Source: Pseudomonas sp. UBA5706 | GTDB lineage: Bacteria > Pseudomonadota > Gammaproteobacteria > Pseudomonadales > Pseudomonadaceae | Length of the DNA: 64,000 nucleotides | Direction of reading: 5' to 3' | NCBI RefSeq assembly: GCF_002419965.1 | Contig: NZ_DIHC01000030.1 | Location: forward strand, 1,060 to 65,059 | Shown here: one piece after another, positions 16,767 through 25,084 of the stretch | Layout of the letters: each line of letters begins with the position of its first letter | How positions within the stretch are numbered: the first letter of the stretch is position 1 | Notes under the pieces: generated by a model | What the model was told of the DNA's origin: nothing | Database searches by the model: none | The model's input: only the letters and a program-made list of their open reading frames with translations | Position numbers and translations under genes: made by a program

Positions 16767-18037
16767 ACTGCACTCGCTTCGTCACGTGCGCCGCTGGTCT
16801 GCTGCTCGGCGTCGGCCGCTTGCAGGGACCGCCAGGCGGCGTTGGGGGTGATGCCATTGAGGTAGAAGTTGCCCAGCGCGCGCTCGCGGTAAATCGCCGG
16901 GTTATGGGAAGCCAGGGTCCTTGCATTACGCCAGTGACGGTCGAAGCGGCGGGCTTGACTGGTGGCCGAGGCGCCGCCCACTTCGAACAGCAGCGTGGTC
17001 GCCTCCAGCACCTGTTCGAGCACGATCTGCTGGGCCTGATAAGTGCGGATTTCTGCCTCGGTGTAATGCTGTTCGAGGGCGTAGCCGCCCTGCTCCGCCT
17101 CGTGGACGTCTTGAAGGACCTGGGCCACTGCCAGCACCTGAGTGCGCGCCGAATACGCCAGGCTGGATAACCGGCCAATGACGCGCTGCACCAGCGGATC
17201 GTCCTTGGGGCTGGACTGCCCCGGCACGCCGAATGCGCGGGTGCGGCCCTTGACGAAATCGGTGGCGTCACGCAACACGGCATCGGCGATACCGGCAAGG
17301 GTCGCCAGATGGAACAGCTGATAGAAGGCCGAGAGATAGGACTCGGCGCGCAACTCGTCTTTCTTGAAACGGCGCAGGATGTGCCGATCGGGCACCTCAA
17401 CGTCTTCGAAGCGCGTCGTGCCGCTGCCGGTCAGACGCTGGCCGAAACCGTCCCAGTCATCCTCCACGGTCACGCCATGGGCATCGGTGGGCACGGCGAC
17501 GCTGATGAAATCATCGCCATCCAGCGCCACCGCTGCGATCCAGTCCGCGTAGAGCGTGCCGGTGCAGTAATACTTCTCGCCGTTCAATAGCCAGCCCGCG
17601 GCCGTGTTGCCCGACTCAATAGCACTCAACGTCACCGAGTTGCGCGTGGTGTCGGTACGCTCGGCCATCGCCGCGCCCCACAGCTGGCCTTCGACAACCT
17701 TGGCCAGCCAGTAATCCTGTGATTCTTCATCGCGGCTGGACAGGCGGCCTTCGACGAAACCGAAATGCGCACGCACGATCTGCGGCAGATTGGAATCCGC
17801 TGCGCCCAGTTTGATCAGCAACTCGAAAAGTTGCGGCAGGCTCGCCCCCAGGCCGCCCCGAGACACCGGCACGCGCAGCGCACCAAAACCGGCGTCGCGC
17901 AACCACTGCACCGCCTCGAACGCCAGTTCTCGCGTCTGCTCGCGCGCGACGGCAGTCTCGGCGATACGGGCGAAGGCGTCCGCGAAGCGGCGTTGCAGGT
18001 CATCGGTTTTCACATCATGGGAAATGGCAGTGTTCAT
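16763..18037 (-). CDS. SfnB-type acyl-CoA dehydrogenase-fold monooxygenase, third copy
   Basis: This 424-residue protein is an SfnB/DszC-branch enzyme, paralogous to those at 5518 and 890. Landmarks are VPVSRGGLGASLPQ, GEKYYCTGTLYADW, DDWDGFGQRLTGSGTT and FDRHWRNARTLASHNP near the C-terminus. It probably carries out a reduced-flavin-dependent oxygenation ahead of the coupled DszA-type enzyme downstream. The ATG at 18037 has AAGGAAA upstream and is preferred over a longer frame that runs into the pseudogene region. The decayed binding-protein gene begins only about ten bases upstream, so it was probably the first gene of the same operon. Confidence 0.84.
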   Translation of the reverse strand: MNTAISHDVKTDDLQRRFADAFARIAETAVAREQTRELAFEAVQWLRDAGFGALRVPVSRGGLGASLPQLFELLIKLGAADSNLPQIVRAHFGFVEGRLSSRDEESQDYWLAKVVEGQLWGAAMAERTDTTRNSVTLSAIESGNTAAGWLLNGEKYYCTGTLYADWIAAVALDGDDFISVAVPTDAHGVTVEDDWDGFGQRLTGSGTTRFEDVEVPDRHILRRFKKDELRAESYLSAFYQLFHLATLAGIADAVLRDATDFVKGRTRAFGVPGQSSPKDDPLVQRVIGRLSSLAYSARTQVLAVAQVLQDVHEAEQGGYALEQHYTEAEIRTYQAQQIVLEQVLEATTLLFEVGGASATSQARRFDRHWRNARTLASHNPAIYRERALGNFYLNGITPNAAWRSLQAADAEQQTSGARDEASAV

Positions 18038-18047
18038 TGGGCTTTCC

Positions 18048-18560
18048 TTATTCGTGATCGGTGCACGTCCATCGGCGGTCATGCTTGTGCCGAGTTCGGG
18101 TCGATCCAGCGGTTGATGCAGTTGATGAGGCTGCCAGCGGCGACCTGGTGGACGGATCGCGCATGTGTTCAAGATTGGCCTGCGAGGCAGCAGCGTTGAA
18201 TGCTTCGCCGTCGCTGAAGGTCACGTCATCGCGCAGGAGAAAGGTGCAGGTTTTGCCGTCCTCGGAGATATCCCGGGACCTGGCCAGCCAAGGGCTGATA
18301 ATGGCCTTTTCGTCCTGGTAGACCAGGCAGTTGAACAGGATTCTGCCCATCCACTGAATGTTGCCGTGGAGCAGCGCATGAATATCGAAGCTGCCGGCAT
18401 CCGACGCGGTTGAAACCTGCAAAGTCCCGCCTCCAGGGTCCGGGGGCATCTCATGAAAGTCCGACGCGGAGTAGGAAATCACGCCATTACTTACAGTGCC
18501 ATCGGGCCGCGCGGCACGCCGTTCGAGTGCAGTGGCAGCTGAGCACGCACGGATCGCCAT
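18048..18560 (-). pseudogene. Decayed substrate-binding protein gene (peptide-type ABC importer)
   Basis: Between 18434 and 18132 the minus strand encodes an N-terminal piece of an SBP_bac_5 protein: GGGTLQVSTASDAGSFDIHA, SPWLARSRDISEDG, TCTFLLRDDVTFSDGEAFN, ANLEHMRDP. It aligns step by step with the intact paralogue at 10314-11999, but about 400 residues that should follow are missing. After DPSTRSPLA the frame shifts; the alternative frame reads GSLINCINRWIDPNSAQA and stops at 18079. No intact signal peptide is found upstream. The remnant still lies behind a sigma-54-like promoter (18662-18678) that presumably now drives the monooxygenase operon. The lost importer could explain why only one ABC system remains in the island. 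Confidence 0.75.
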
Positions 18561-18661
18561 ATATCGGGAAAGAGCGAGAGTAACGCTGGACAGGCTGGCC
18601 AAAGAAGTTTCCTTAGTAGAACTTGAGTGAGCGCCATGACGCTCAAACGTTATTGAGGGAT

Positions 18662-18678
18662 ATGCAGTGAACATGCCA
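18662..18678 (-). promoter_or_regulatory. Candidate sigma-54 promoter of the minus-strand monooxygenase operon
   Basis: The minus strand reads TGGCATGTTCACTGCAT. Against TGGCACG-N4-TTGCA it matches TGGCA, G and TGCA, with exact GG-to-GC spacing. Transcription would begin near 18652 and run through the pseudogene into the DszC/DszA-type genes. It faces away from the sigma-54-like promoter at 19061. Confidence 0.6.
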
Positions 18679-19060
18679 TGAACGCTTGAACTGCCCTTGC
18701 AAAGGGCAAGCCGAATTAAAGTCAGGTCTACGGGAGTGGACTTACCTGCGACTCCCGCGGTGATCGGAAGGCCCCAGGCTCACCAGTCGGACGGACATAA
18801 CCTTCGTGCCAAGCCCTAAGCCATTCGCCATCACGACGAATCGTTATAGGGTTATATCCGGATTTAACTTACAACTTGCTCGTGCACCCACAGACTGTTT
18901 GCGCACTGTTGGTATTTGGACAGTTATCACTAAATCCGCACGCTGAATCCAAAACTAAGCAAGTGTTGAAAAACAAACATACATTCAGATCAGAGTATGA
19001 CGCCAAGCACTTACGCGGCGAACTTGCTCGGCAATACCCGATATTCAGTCGAAAAACGGT
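18679..19060. other. Divergent control region between monooxygenase operon and TonB receptor
   Basis: No gene is visible. The stretch is more AT-rich than its neighbours near the receptor and separates two outward-facing sigma-54-like promoters. It contains CTGTTGGTATTTGGACAG at 18906-18923, the same length as the inverted repeat at 12122-12139 and sharing its first seven and last four bases, so it may be a shared activator site. Confidence 0.45.
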
Positions 19061-19076
19061 TGGCACAGAAACTGCT
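19061..19076 (+). promoter_or_regulatory. Candidate sigma-54 promoter of the TonB-dependent receptor
   Basis: TGGCACAGAAACTGCT has the full TGGCAC -24 box and TGC at -12 with exact spacing. Initiation near 19087 would leave a leader of about 60 bases with AAGGAA eight bases before the receptor ATG. It is the best sigma-54 match in the window. Confidence 0.72.
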
Positions 19077-19147
19077 CAGAGCGAGTCAGGCATGACTATA
19101 CGAATAGAAAGCTGCACTTATTTATCTATTCAAAAGGAATACATTTG

Positions 19148-21310
19148 ATGCATTCAAGTTTTCGGGGAGACTTACACACGTTGCCGCAGGCGATCCGCCG
19201 GGCAACCTGGCTAACGACGGTCGGTCTGGGTTCGGCGCTGCTTTGCAGTGGCACGGTACGGGCCGATGAAGCGGGGTCAACGGATTCGGCACAAAGCACT
19301 ACGCCGCGGCTCAATACCGTCACCGTTCAGGCTGAAAAAGTCACCCCGGTTGAAGCCGCGAAAAGTCAGCTCAGTGAAGTACCCGGTGGCACCAGCGTGG
19401 TTGACAGCGAGCAGGTCGCCAAGGGCCGCACGGCGACCCTGCAGGACACCCTGGCCTATCAGCCAGGCGTGTTCGTGCAGTCCACCGGCGGCAACGACGC
19501 GGCGAAGATTTCCATCCGTGGCTCCGGGGCCAACACCTCGCCCGGTTACTTTCGTGAAGGGATCAAATTCCTGTTCAATGGACTGCCGATCACCGGCCCC
19601 GGCGGTACGCCCTACGAATTCCTCAATGGCTCGGGCGTGAACTACACCGAGATCCTGCGCGGGGCCAACGCCTTCCAGTACGGCGCGCTGAGCCTGGGCG
19701 GCGCGATCAACTTCGTCAACCAGACCGGTTACACCGCTGCGGGCCTGCGTGTGCGGGCGGAGACCGGCAGCTACGGCTACAACAAACAGAGCGTCAGCGT
19801 CGGCGGGGTCGAGGGTGATTTTGATTACTACCTCAATGCCGACAACTACCGCAGCGACGGCTATCGCGATTACAGCCTGTCCAAGAGTCAGGGCGTGGTC
19901 GCCAACTTCGGCTACCGGTTCAGTCCCAAACTGGAAACCGAGCTGATGTTGCGATACCGCGATGAATACCATAACGATCCCAGCGCCACCACGCTCGACG
20001 CGGTCAAGCACCATACCCGCGATGCCAGCGCTACAGCCGCCAGCAGTGGCGCCGGCAGTCGGCGCCCCAGCAGCGTCTGGGCGGGCAGCAAGACCACCTA
20101 TACCTTTGATGATGACTCGAAATTCTCCTTCGGCCTGGTCTACTACCAATATGCCCACAACAACAGTCCGAACAGCCCCAGCAACCCGAGCTACTGGGAC
20201 TGGCACGACTTGAGTGTGGTGCTCGGCTACGACCGTACGGATCAGTTGTTCGGCCACGAAAGCCGCACCAACCTGGCGTTCACCTCCACCGAGCATTTGA
20301 AGGGTGAAGTGAACTCAACGTATGCCAACAAGCAGACGCGCAAGTTCGTCGACTACGGCTCCTCGTTCGACCACGTGTTCTCGCTGGGCAATGATCTGGA
20401 GCTGGTCAACGGCCTGTGGTTGACCAGCGGTGTATCGGCGATCGACGTGCGCCGCGATGTCAATGTCAAGCAAGCCTTGCAGGCCAACACGTCGGCCTTC
20501 CCATCGAGCGAAACCTACGACAACTGGAGTCTGGCGCCACGTATCGGCCTGCGTTACGAGTTCACCCCGCACTTGCAGGTGTTCGCCAACGTCAGCCGCT
20601 CGATCGATCCGCCGGCCTCGTGGGAGTACTCGGGTTCGGGTCCAACCCAACCTTTCGTGCGCCCGCTGATCGAGCAGAAAGCCAACACGGTGGAGATCGG
20701 CGTGAAAGGCGCGTCAGGGATTTTTGACGGCAGCCTGGCGTTGTACCGTTCCTGGGTCCGCGATGAGCTGCTCAACGTGCAATTCATCGCCCCGACTGCC
20801 ACGGCCGCTGCCGTCACCGGTGCGTTCAACGCCACGCCGACCATCCACCAGGGCATCGAGGCCGGGTTAAATACGCAACTGTGGGAAAGCGATTCGGGTG
20901 AAAAAGTGACCTGGCGTCAGGTTTACACTTACAGCGATTTTTACTACCGCCATGACCCAACCTTCGGCGACAACCAACTGCCCGGCATCCCGAAACACGT
21001 CTATCAGGGCGAAGTGCAGTACCAGCATCCACAAGGTTTCTACACCGGGGTCAACGTGCAATCCGCATCGCGTACTGCGGTGGATTATGCCAACACCTTC
21101 TACGCGCCCTCCTACACGATTTTCGGTGCGAACGTGGGTTACGAAACCCCGAAAAAGGACTGGAAGGTGTCGCTGGACCTGAAGAACCTGGCGAACAAGA
21201 AATACGTCACGGCGGTGCAACCGCTTTATGATGCCAAGGGTCAGGACACCGCCGCGCTGTATCCGGGCGATGGTATTGGCGCCTACGTGGGTGTGGAATT
21301 TCGTTACTAA
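19148..21310 (+). CDS. TonB-dependent outer-membrane receptor
   Basis: This 720-residue protein has a signal peptide (cleavage near AD at about 40), a TonB-box-like LNTVTVQAE (55-63), and a plug domain with GGTSVVDSEQV, TLQDTLAYQPGVFV and ISIRGSG. A 22-strand barrel follows and ends in the aromatic VEFRY. It binds a scarce solute at the cell surface and passes it to the periplasm using TonB/ExbB/ExbD. The ATG at 19148 has AAGGAA eight bases upstream. The sigma-54-like promoter and the neighbouring monooxygenase and ABC operons point to an organosulfur compound, perhaps a sulfonate or sulfate ester, rather than iron. No Fur-box-like sequence was noticed. Specificity is inferred from context only. 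Confidence 0.88.
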   Translation: MHSSFRGDLHTLPQAIRRATWLTTVGLGSALLCSGTVRADEAGSTDSAQSTTPRLNTVTVQAEKVTPVEAAKSQLSEVPGGTSVVDSEQVAKGRTATLQDTLAYQPGVFVQSTGGNDAAKISIRGSGANTSPGYFREGIKFLFNGLPITGPGGTPYEFLNGSGVNYTEILRGANAFQYGALSLGGAINFVNQTGYTAAGLRVRAETGSYGYNKQSVSVGGVEGDFDYYLNADNYRSDGYRDYSLSKSQGVVANFGYRFSPKLETELMLRYRDEYHNDPSATTLDAVKHHTRDASATAASSGAGSRRPSSVWAGSKTTYTFDDDSKFSFGLVYYQYAHNNSPNSPSNPSYWDWHDLSVVLGYDRTDQLFGHESRTNLAFTSTEHLKGEVNSTYANKQTRKFVDYGSSFDHVFSLGNDLELVNGLWLTSGVSAIDVRRDVNVKQALQANTSAFPSSETYDNWSLAPRIGLRYEFTPHLQVFANVSRSIDPPASWEYSGSGPTQPFVRPLIEQKANTVEIGVKGASGIFDGSLALYRSWVRDELLNVQFIAPTATAAAVTGAFNATPTIHQGIEAGLNTQLWESDSGEKVTWRQVYTYSDFYYRHDPTFGDNQLPGIPKHVYQGEVQYQHPQGFYTGVNVQSASRTAVDYANTFYAPSYTIFGANVGYETPKKDWKVSLDLKNLANKKYVTAVQPLYDAKGQDTAALYPGDGIGAYVGVEFRY

Positions 21311-21332
21311 GGGTCGACATCGCCATCCGATG

Positions 21333-21357
21333 ACAGGGCTGCGATGGCCCTGTTTGT
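21333..21357 (+). terminator. Rho-independent terminator after the TonB receptor
   Basis: ACAGGGC (21333-21339) pairs with GCCCTGT (21347-21353) around a seven-base loop, followed by TTTG. The outer bases ATG/CAT can extend the stem. It lies 23 bases after the receptor stop. Confidence 0.65.
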
Positions 21358-21402
21358 CATTCATCGCGACGGTCAAGATTTGTTATTCGAGGGATAGAAC
21401 AC

Positions 21403-22131
21403 GTGGCACAGAATATCTACGACAACCCCGATTTTTTCGAAGGCTACAGCCAGCTCTCGCGCTCGGTTGAAGGATTGGCCGGTGCACCGGAATGGCCGAC
21501 GCTTCGCGGGTTGCTGCCCGACTTGACGGGGCAAAAAATTGTCGACCTTGGCTGCGGCTATGGCTGGTTCGCGCGCTGGGCTGTCGAGCACGGAGCGCAG
21601 AGCGTGTCAGGGCTCGATGTCTCGGAAAAGATGCTCGCACGCGCCGTCGCCGAGGGTCAGGACCCACGCATCACCTACCAGTTGGCTGACCTGGAACTGC
21701 TGCAACTCCCAAGCGCGAGTTTTACCTTGGCCTACAGCTCCCTGGCGTCTCACTACATCGCCGACCTGAGCCGGTTATTTCGCACCCTCCACGACGCACT
21801 CACGCCCGGCGGCAAACTGGTGTTCTCCATCGAGCACCCGATCTTCATGGCCTCCCTGCGGCCAGACTGGGTCATAGATGAGCAAGGCCATAAGTCCTGG
21901 CCCGTCGACCATTACCAGATCGAAGGCCCGCGCAGCACCGACTGGCTCAGCGAAGGCGTGATCAAGCAACATCGCACCCTCGGCACTCTGCTGAACCTGC
22001 TGATCGAAAGCGGTTTCACGCTGGATCACGTCAACGAATGGGGACCGTCGCCGCAAGACCTGGCAGACCGCCCAGCGCTGGCCGATGAAGTGCATCGCCC
22101 GATGATGCTGATCGTTGCGGCCAGTCGCTGA
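21403..22131 (+). CDS. Class I SAM-dependent methyltransferase
   Basis: The 242-residue protein has the Rossmann-type methyltransferase fold, with the SAM-binding glycine motif VDLGCGYGWFARW near residue 46, an acidic residue after beta-2 (VSGLDVSEKML), and motif II around LADLELLQLPSASF. It resembles the UbiE/Methyltransf_11 group acting on small molecules in the cytoplasm. The acceptor is not evident. It starts at a GTG with GAGGGA upstream, behind the receptor terminator, so it may have its own promoter. It precedes an MFS transporter gene by 52 bases. Confidence 0.85.
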   Translation: MAQNIYDNPDFFEGYSQLSRSVEGLAGAPEWPTLRGLLPDLTGQKIVDLGCGYGWFARWAVEHGAQSVSGLDVSEKMLARAVAEGQDPRITYQLADLELLQLPSASFTLAYSSLASHYIADLSRLFRTLHDALTPGGKLVFSIEHPIFMASLRPDWVIDEQGHKSWPVDHYQIEGPRSTDWLSEGVIKQHRTLGTLLNLLIESGFTLDHVNEWGPSPQDLADRPALADEVHRPMMLIVAASR

Positions 22132-22183
22132 GCGATTAATCGCCCGCCCAGCACAGCCGCGCGCGCTTAGCCGGACCACTGCC

Positions 22184-23485
22184 ATGAAGACAGTCATGCT
22201 GCGAACGTTTTTCATCAACCGCAATTTTCTACTGCTGTGGCTAGGGCAAGCGCTGTCGTCCTTCGGCGAGTTTCTGGTGAACGCGGTGGTGACGGTCTGG
22301 CTGGTCAGCGACCTGCTCGCGGGCGATCCGCAGTTGCCCCAGGCCATCGGCCTGACCGTCGCCGCCGCCACACTGCCGCGCATTTTCATCGCCCCGCTGG
22401 CCGGCGCCTGGATTGACAGCGCTCGCCCCGTGCGGGTGATGGTGATCGCCGACGCAGTGCGTATTTTCGCGTCATTGCTGTTCATGGCTGCTTATGAATG
22501 GGCGAACCTGACGCCTTGGCAAATGCTTTGCGGCGTCAGCCTCTTGCTGCTCATCAACGCCACGGCTGCGCAGTTCTTCAATCCGGCCCGGGCCTGCATC
22601 ATGCAGATCGCTATCCCCGAGGAGCGGCGAATCGAAGCCTGCGCCAAGGCGATGTTCTCGCTGAGCGGCGTGGGTATTCTCAGCTCTGCCCTCGGCCCTT
22701 TGCTGTTCGCCTGGGTCGGCGCCATGTCGGCGTTTGTTCTGGTAACCCTGGGGCTTGCTGGCTCGGCTTTCTGCGTACTGCGCACCACCGGGCTGGCCGC
22801 CCGTATCGAGCCCAGTGTGCCCAGTGAACCCTATTGGCAAGCGCTGGCGTCCGGAGTGCGCCTGGCGTGGAGCCATCGCACCATCCGCCTAATGATGCTT
22901 GGCACCGCGCTGTATGGCATTTCGCTGGGCATCAATAATCCGGTCCTGCCGCTGTTCGGCATGCAGACGCTGGCCCTCGAACCCTCCGCGTACGGCGTGC
23001 TGATGGCAGCCTTTCCCCTTGGCGGGCTATCAGCCACGCTGCTCAGTACCTGGCTGTCGAGAAGGCTGCGAGCGGAAACCCTGACCTGCGGCGCGCTTTT
23101 CCTGTTGGGGCTGGCGAACCTGGCCTTCGCCCTCTCCAGCGGCTATTACGTACCCATGCTGACCCTGTACCTGTCAGGCATGTGCTTGGCTACCTACGCC
23201 GTGGCCCAAGGCCCAGTGCTGCAAATGCATGTGCCTGCGGGGTACATGGGACGCATCTCCTCACTGTCCAACCCGGTGCTGTCGATCGCCTCCGTGCTGG
23301 CAACCGCAGGCGTTACTGCGGCGTTGTCAAACGGCGAAGCAGCCCCGTGGCTACCCAGCGAGTTCAATGCCAATCGCCTTGCGCTGAGCGTCTCGGCCAT
23401 CATCGTTTTGGTGGGCGGCGCGCTGATGCTGTACAGCCTGAGAAGGTCGGCATCGACGATTGAAACGGTTGAGGCAACTCACTGA
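22184..23485 (+). CDS. MFS transporter
   Basis: This 433-residue protein shows twelve hydrophobic segments and a typical MFS opening (FFINRNFLLLWLGQALSSFG), with the first-half loop motif replaced by AGAWIDSARPVRVMV. It resembles the MFS_3/enterobactin-exporter-like efflux family more than sugar or acid importers. The substrate is unknown. The ATG at 22184 lacks a clear ribosome-binding site; another ATG four codons on is possible. Its stop overlaps the ATG of the decayed HAD gene (TGATG), so the two once formed a transcription unit. Confidence 0.82.
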   Translation: MKTVMLRTFFINRNFLLLWLGQALSSFGEFLVNAVVTVWLVSDLLAGDPQLPQAIGLTVAAATLPRIFIAPLAGAWIDSARPVRVMVIADAVRIFASLLFMAAYEWANLTPWQMLCGVSLLLLINATAAQFFNPARACIMQIAIPEERRIEACAKAMFSLSGVGILSSALGPLLFAWVGAMSAFVLVTLGLAGSAFCVLRTTGLAARIEPSVPSEPYWQALASGVRLAWSHRTIRLMMLGTALYGISLGINNPVLPLFGMQTLALEPSAYGVLMAAFPLGGLSATLLSTWLSRRLRAETLTCGALFLLGLANLAFALSSGYYVPMLTLYLSGMCLATYAVAQGPVLQMHVPAGYMGRISSLSNPVLSIASVLATAGVTAALSNGEAAPWLPSEFNANRLALSVSAIIVLVGGALMLYSLRRSASTIETVEATH

Positions 23486-23827
23486 TGACAGCTGCCGTGA
23501 ACGGACCCGCCACACTCATCTTCGACATGGACGGGACGTTGCTCGACTCTGCCCCCGGAATCGTTCGAAGCCTTAGGTGATCCGCTGAGGCTGTTACTCA
23601 AGTCGCTCAGCCGACCCGCATCACCGGCTTTCATGATCGGCGATAAACGCGACGACATGCTCGCGGCCAGCAAGAACGGCATACCGGCAATAGGTGTGAC
23701 CTGGGGTTACGGCACGGCGCAGGAGCTGAACTCCAGTGGAGCGCTTGCCCTGGCGGCCAGTCCTGGGGATTTGGAAGGGCCTGAGGAGGCTTCTCGCCGA
23801 GTGCAAGCAGTGAGCTTCGCGGTGACT
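23485..23827 (+). pseudogene. HAD-superfamily phosphatase with frameshift and large internal deletion
   Basis: The ATG at 23485 opens a frame with the HAD motif I, ATLIFDMDGTLLDSAPGIV, then stops after 32 codons. One frame over, the sequence continues with ESFEALGDPLRLLLKSL and jumps directly to the C-terminal motif IV, FMIGDKRDDMLAASKNGIPA, then VTWGYGTAQELNSSGALALA. A complete HAD phosphatase is about 210-220 residues, so about 120 residues between motif I and motif IV, including the cap domain and motifs II-III, have been lost. The gene overlaps the MFS stop by one base. It cannot make an active enzyme. Confidence 0.8.
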
Positions 23828-24089
23828 CAAGCAACATCCGCAGGATTTTTCGCTACGTGTCAGCACTCAGTGCATACGCCAGGACGGCCTGCTGAACAGC
23901 CAATAATGCAGTCTTCTGTTCATACCCGGCGAACGGCATTACCTTTGAAACGCTGGCAGGCAAGCCGGTTTTGGCGTCTGTCGGCCACGGGCAAACCTTT
24001 CATAATCGGGAATGACGCTTGTGATGTCGGGAAGTGAGCAGTCCGGCATCCCTTGCACAGACCACCCTGCCACCGCATCGAGGTTGAAA

Positions 24090-24536
24090 ATGAACAGGCT
24101 GGACATTCAACAGATCATGGCACTGCCCGCTCAGATTCAACGGTTGGAACACGAGGCCGTTGCGCAGGGCTTCAGGTTTGTTACGCGGTTGATTGCCGAT
24201 TGGGAATCTGGATTAAACCGTTTCGACAAGCCTGGCGAGTACCTGATGGCGGTCTATAGAGATGATCGGTTGGTGGCCATAGGAGGCCTGTCGCGGGACC
24301 CTTGGCTTGACCACGGCATGGGGCGACTGCGCCGGCTTTACGTGGCTGACGCAGAGAGAGCCCAAGGCGTCGGGAAGACCTTGGTGAGTCGGTTGCTGGA
24401 ACAGGCCGTCGAAAAATTCCGGGCCGTACGCCTCTCCACCGATACGCCAGAGGGGGCGGCGCTTTATCAACGCTGCGGTTTCCAGCCAGTGGACGATGTG
24501 CACGCGACACACATCAGGGTGTTGAGCTGCAACTGA
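24090..24536 (+). CDS. GNAT-family N-acetyltransferase
   Basis: The 148-residue protein is a single GNAT domain. Acetyl-CoA-binding motif A appears as LYVADAERAQGVGKTLVSRLLEQA, where the pyrophosphate loop is AQGVGKT, and motif B ends as ALYQRCGFQPVDD. The ATG at 24090 has GAGG six bases upstream. It stands alone between the HAD remnant and a secreted-protein gene. Substrate unknown. Confidence 0.83.
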   Translation: MNRLDIQQIMALPAQIQRLEHEAVAQGFRFVTRLIADWESGLNRFDKPGEYLMAVYRDDRLVAIGGLSRDPWLDHGMGRLRRLYVADAERAQGVGKTLVSRLLEQAVEKFRAVRLSTDTPEGAALYQRCGFQPVDDVHATHIRVLSCN

Positions 24537-24760
24537 ATGCCTATGGATCCTTCGCCGGTTGCCACGCCCAGTGTGAGCAACCCATCAGAACCCAGGCGGC
24601 ATTGGCCAGTCACGGTGCGCGAGCGAACGGGTCATAACCGTTCATCGCCCGCCCTCAATTTTTTAAAACTTTTCCATAGGTGTGATGAGTCAGAACCCTA
24701 CAACGATTGGCAAATTCGCCAGCCCTTGTATCTCGTTTATTGACGAAGAGGCTCTACCCC

Positions 24761-25084
24761 ATGAATAAGAAACTGAGTTATACGCTGGCACTGGCCGCTC
24801 TGACCTGCGCGCTGTCCGGTACTTCGATGGCAGCGACCAACGGTTCCAGCGCCGGCTCCACCGGCACAACCATGCAAGGTCCTTCTGCCCCTGCTCCTGG
24901 CAGCCCTTCCAGCGGCAGTTCCAAACCCAGCGGGGAGAATGGCGCCAATACCAACGGCACCGCGCTGCCGGGCTCCGGCGGCGAAGCCGGGAGTGGCGGC
25001 AATTCGAGTTCGGGCAATAAGTCGCCGTCGGGTGCAGGCTCCAGCTCAGGCAGCGGCGCTTCCGGCTCCGGCAGTGGTTCATGA
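24761..25084 (+). CDS. Small exported Ser/Gly/Pro-rich protein of unknown function
   Basis: This 107-residue product has a clear Sec signal peptide (MNKKLSYTLALAALTCALSG, cleaved after SMA). The mature part of about 84 residues is almost entirely Ser, Gly, Pro, Ala, Asn and Thr, ending in GASGSGSGS. No fold or domain is recognised, and the mature protein is probably disordered in the periplasm or outside the cell. GAAGAGG precedes the ATG. The ATGA overlap with the RcnB-like gene couples the two. Codon use is normal for the region, so the low complexity is not an artefact of a wrong frame. Confidence 0.72.
   Translation: MNKKLSYTLALAALTCALSGTSMAATNGSSAGSTGTTMQGPSAPAPGSPSSGSSKPSGENGANTNGTALPGSGGEAGSGGNSSSGNKSPSGAGSSSGSGASGSGSGS

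Noticed and set aside
23853..23999. Minus-strand frame of 48 codons (PTDAKTGLPASVSKVMPFAG)
   Set aside because: It opens only after a stop without any start codon near its beginning, and no family is recognised; it may be decayed coding DNA, but the evidence is too thin.
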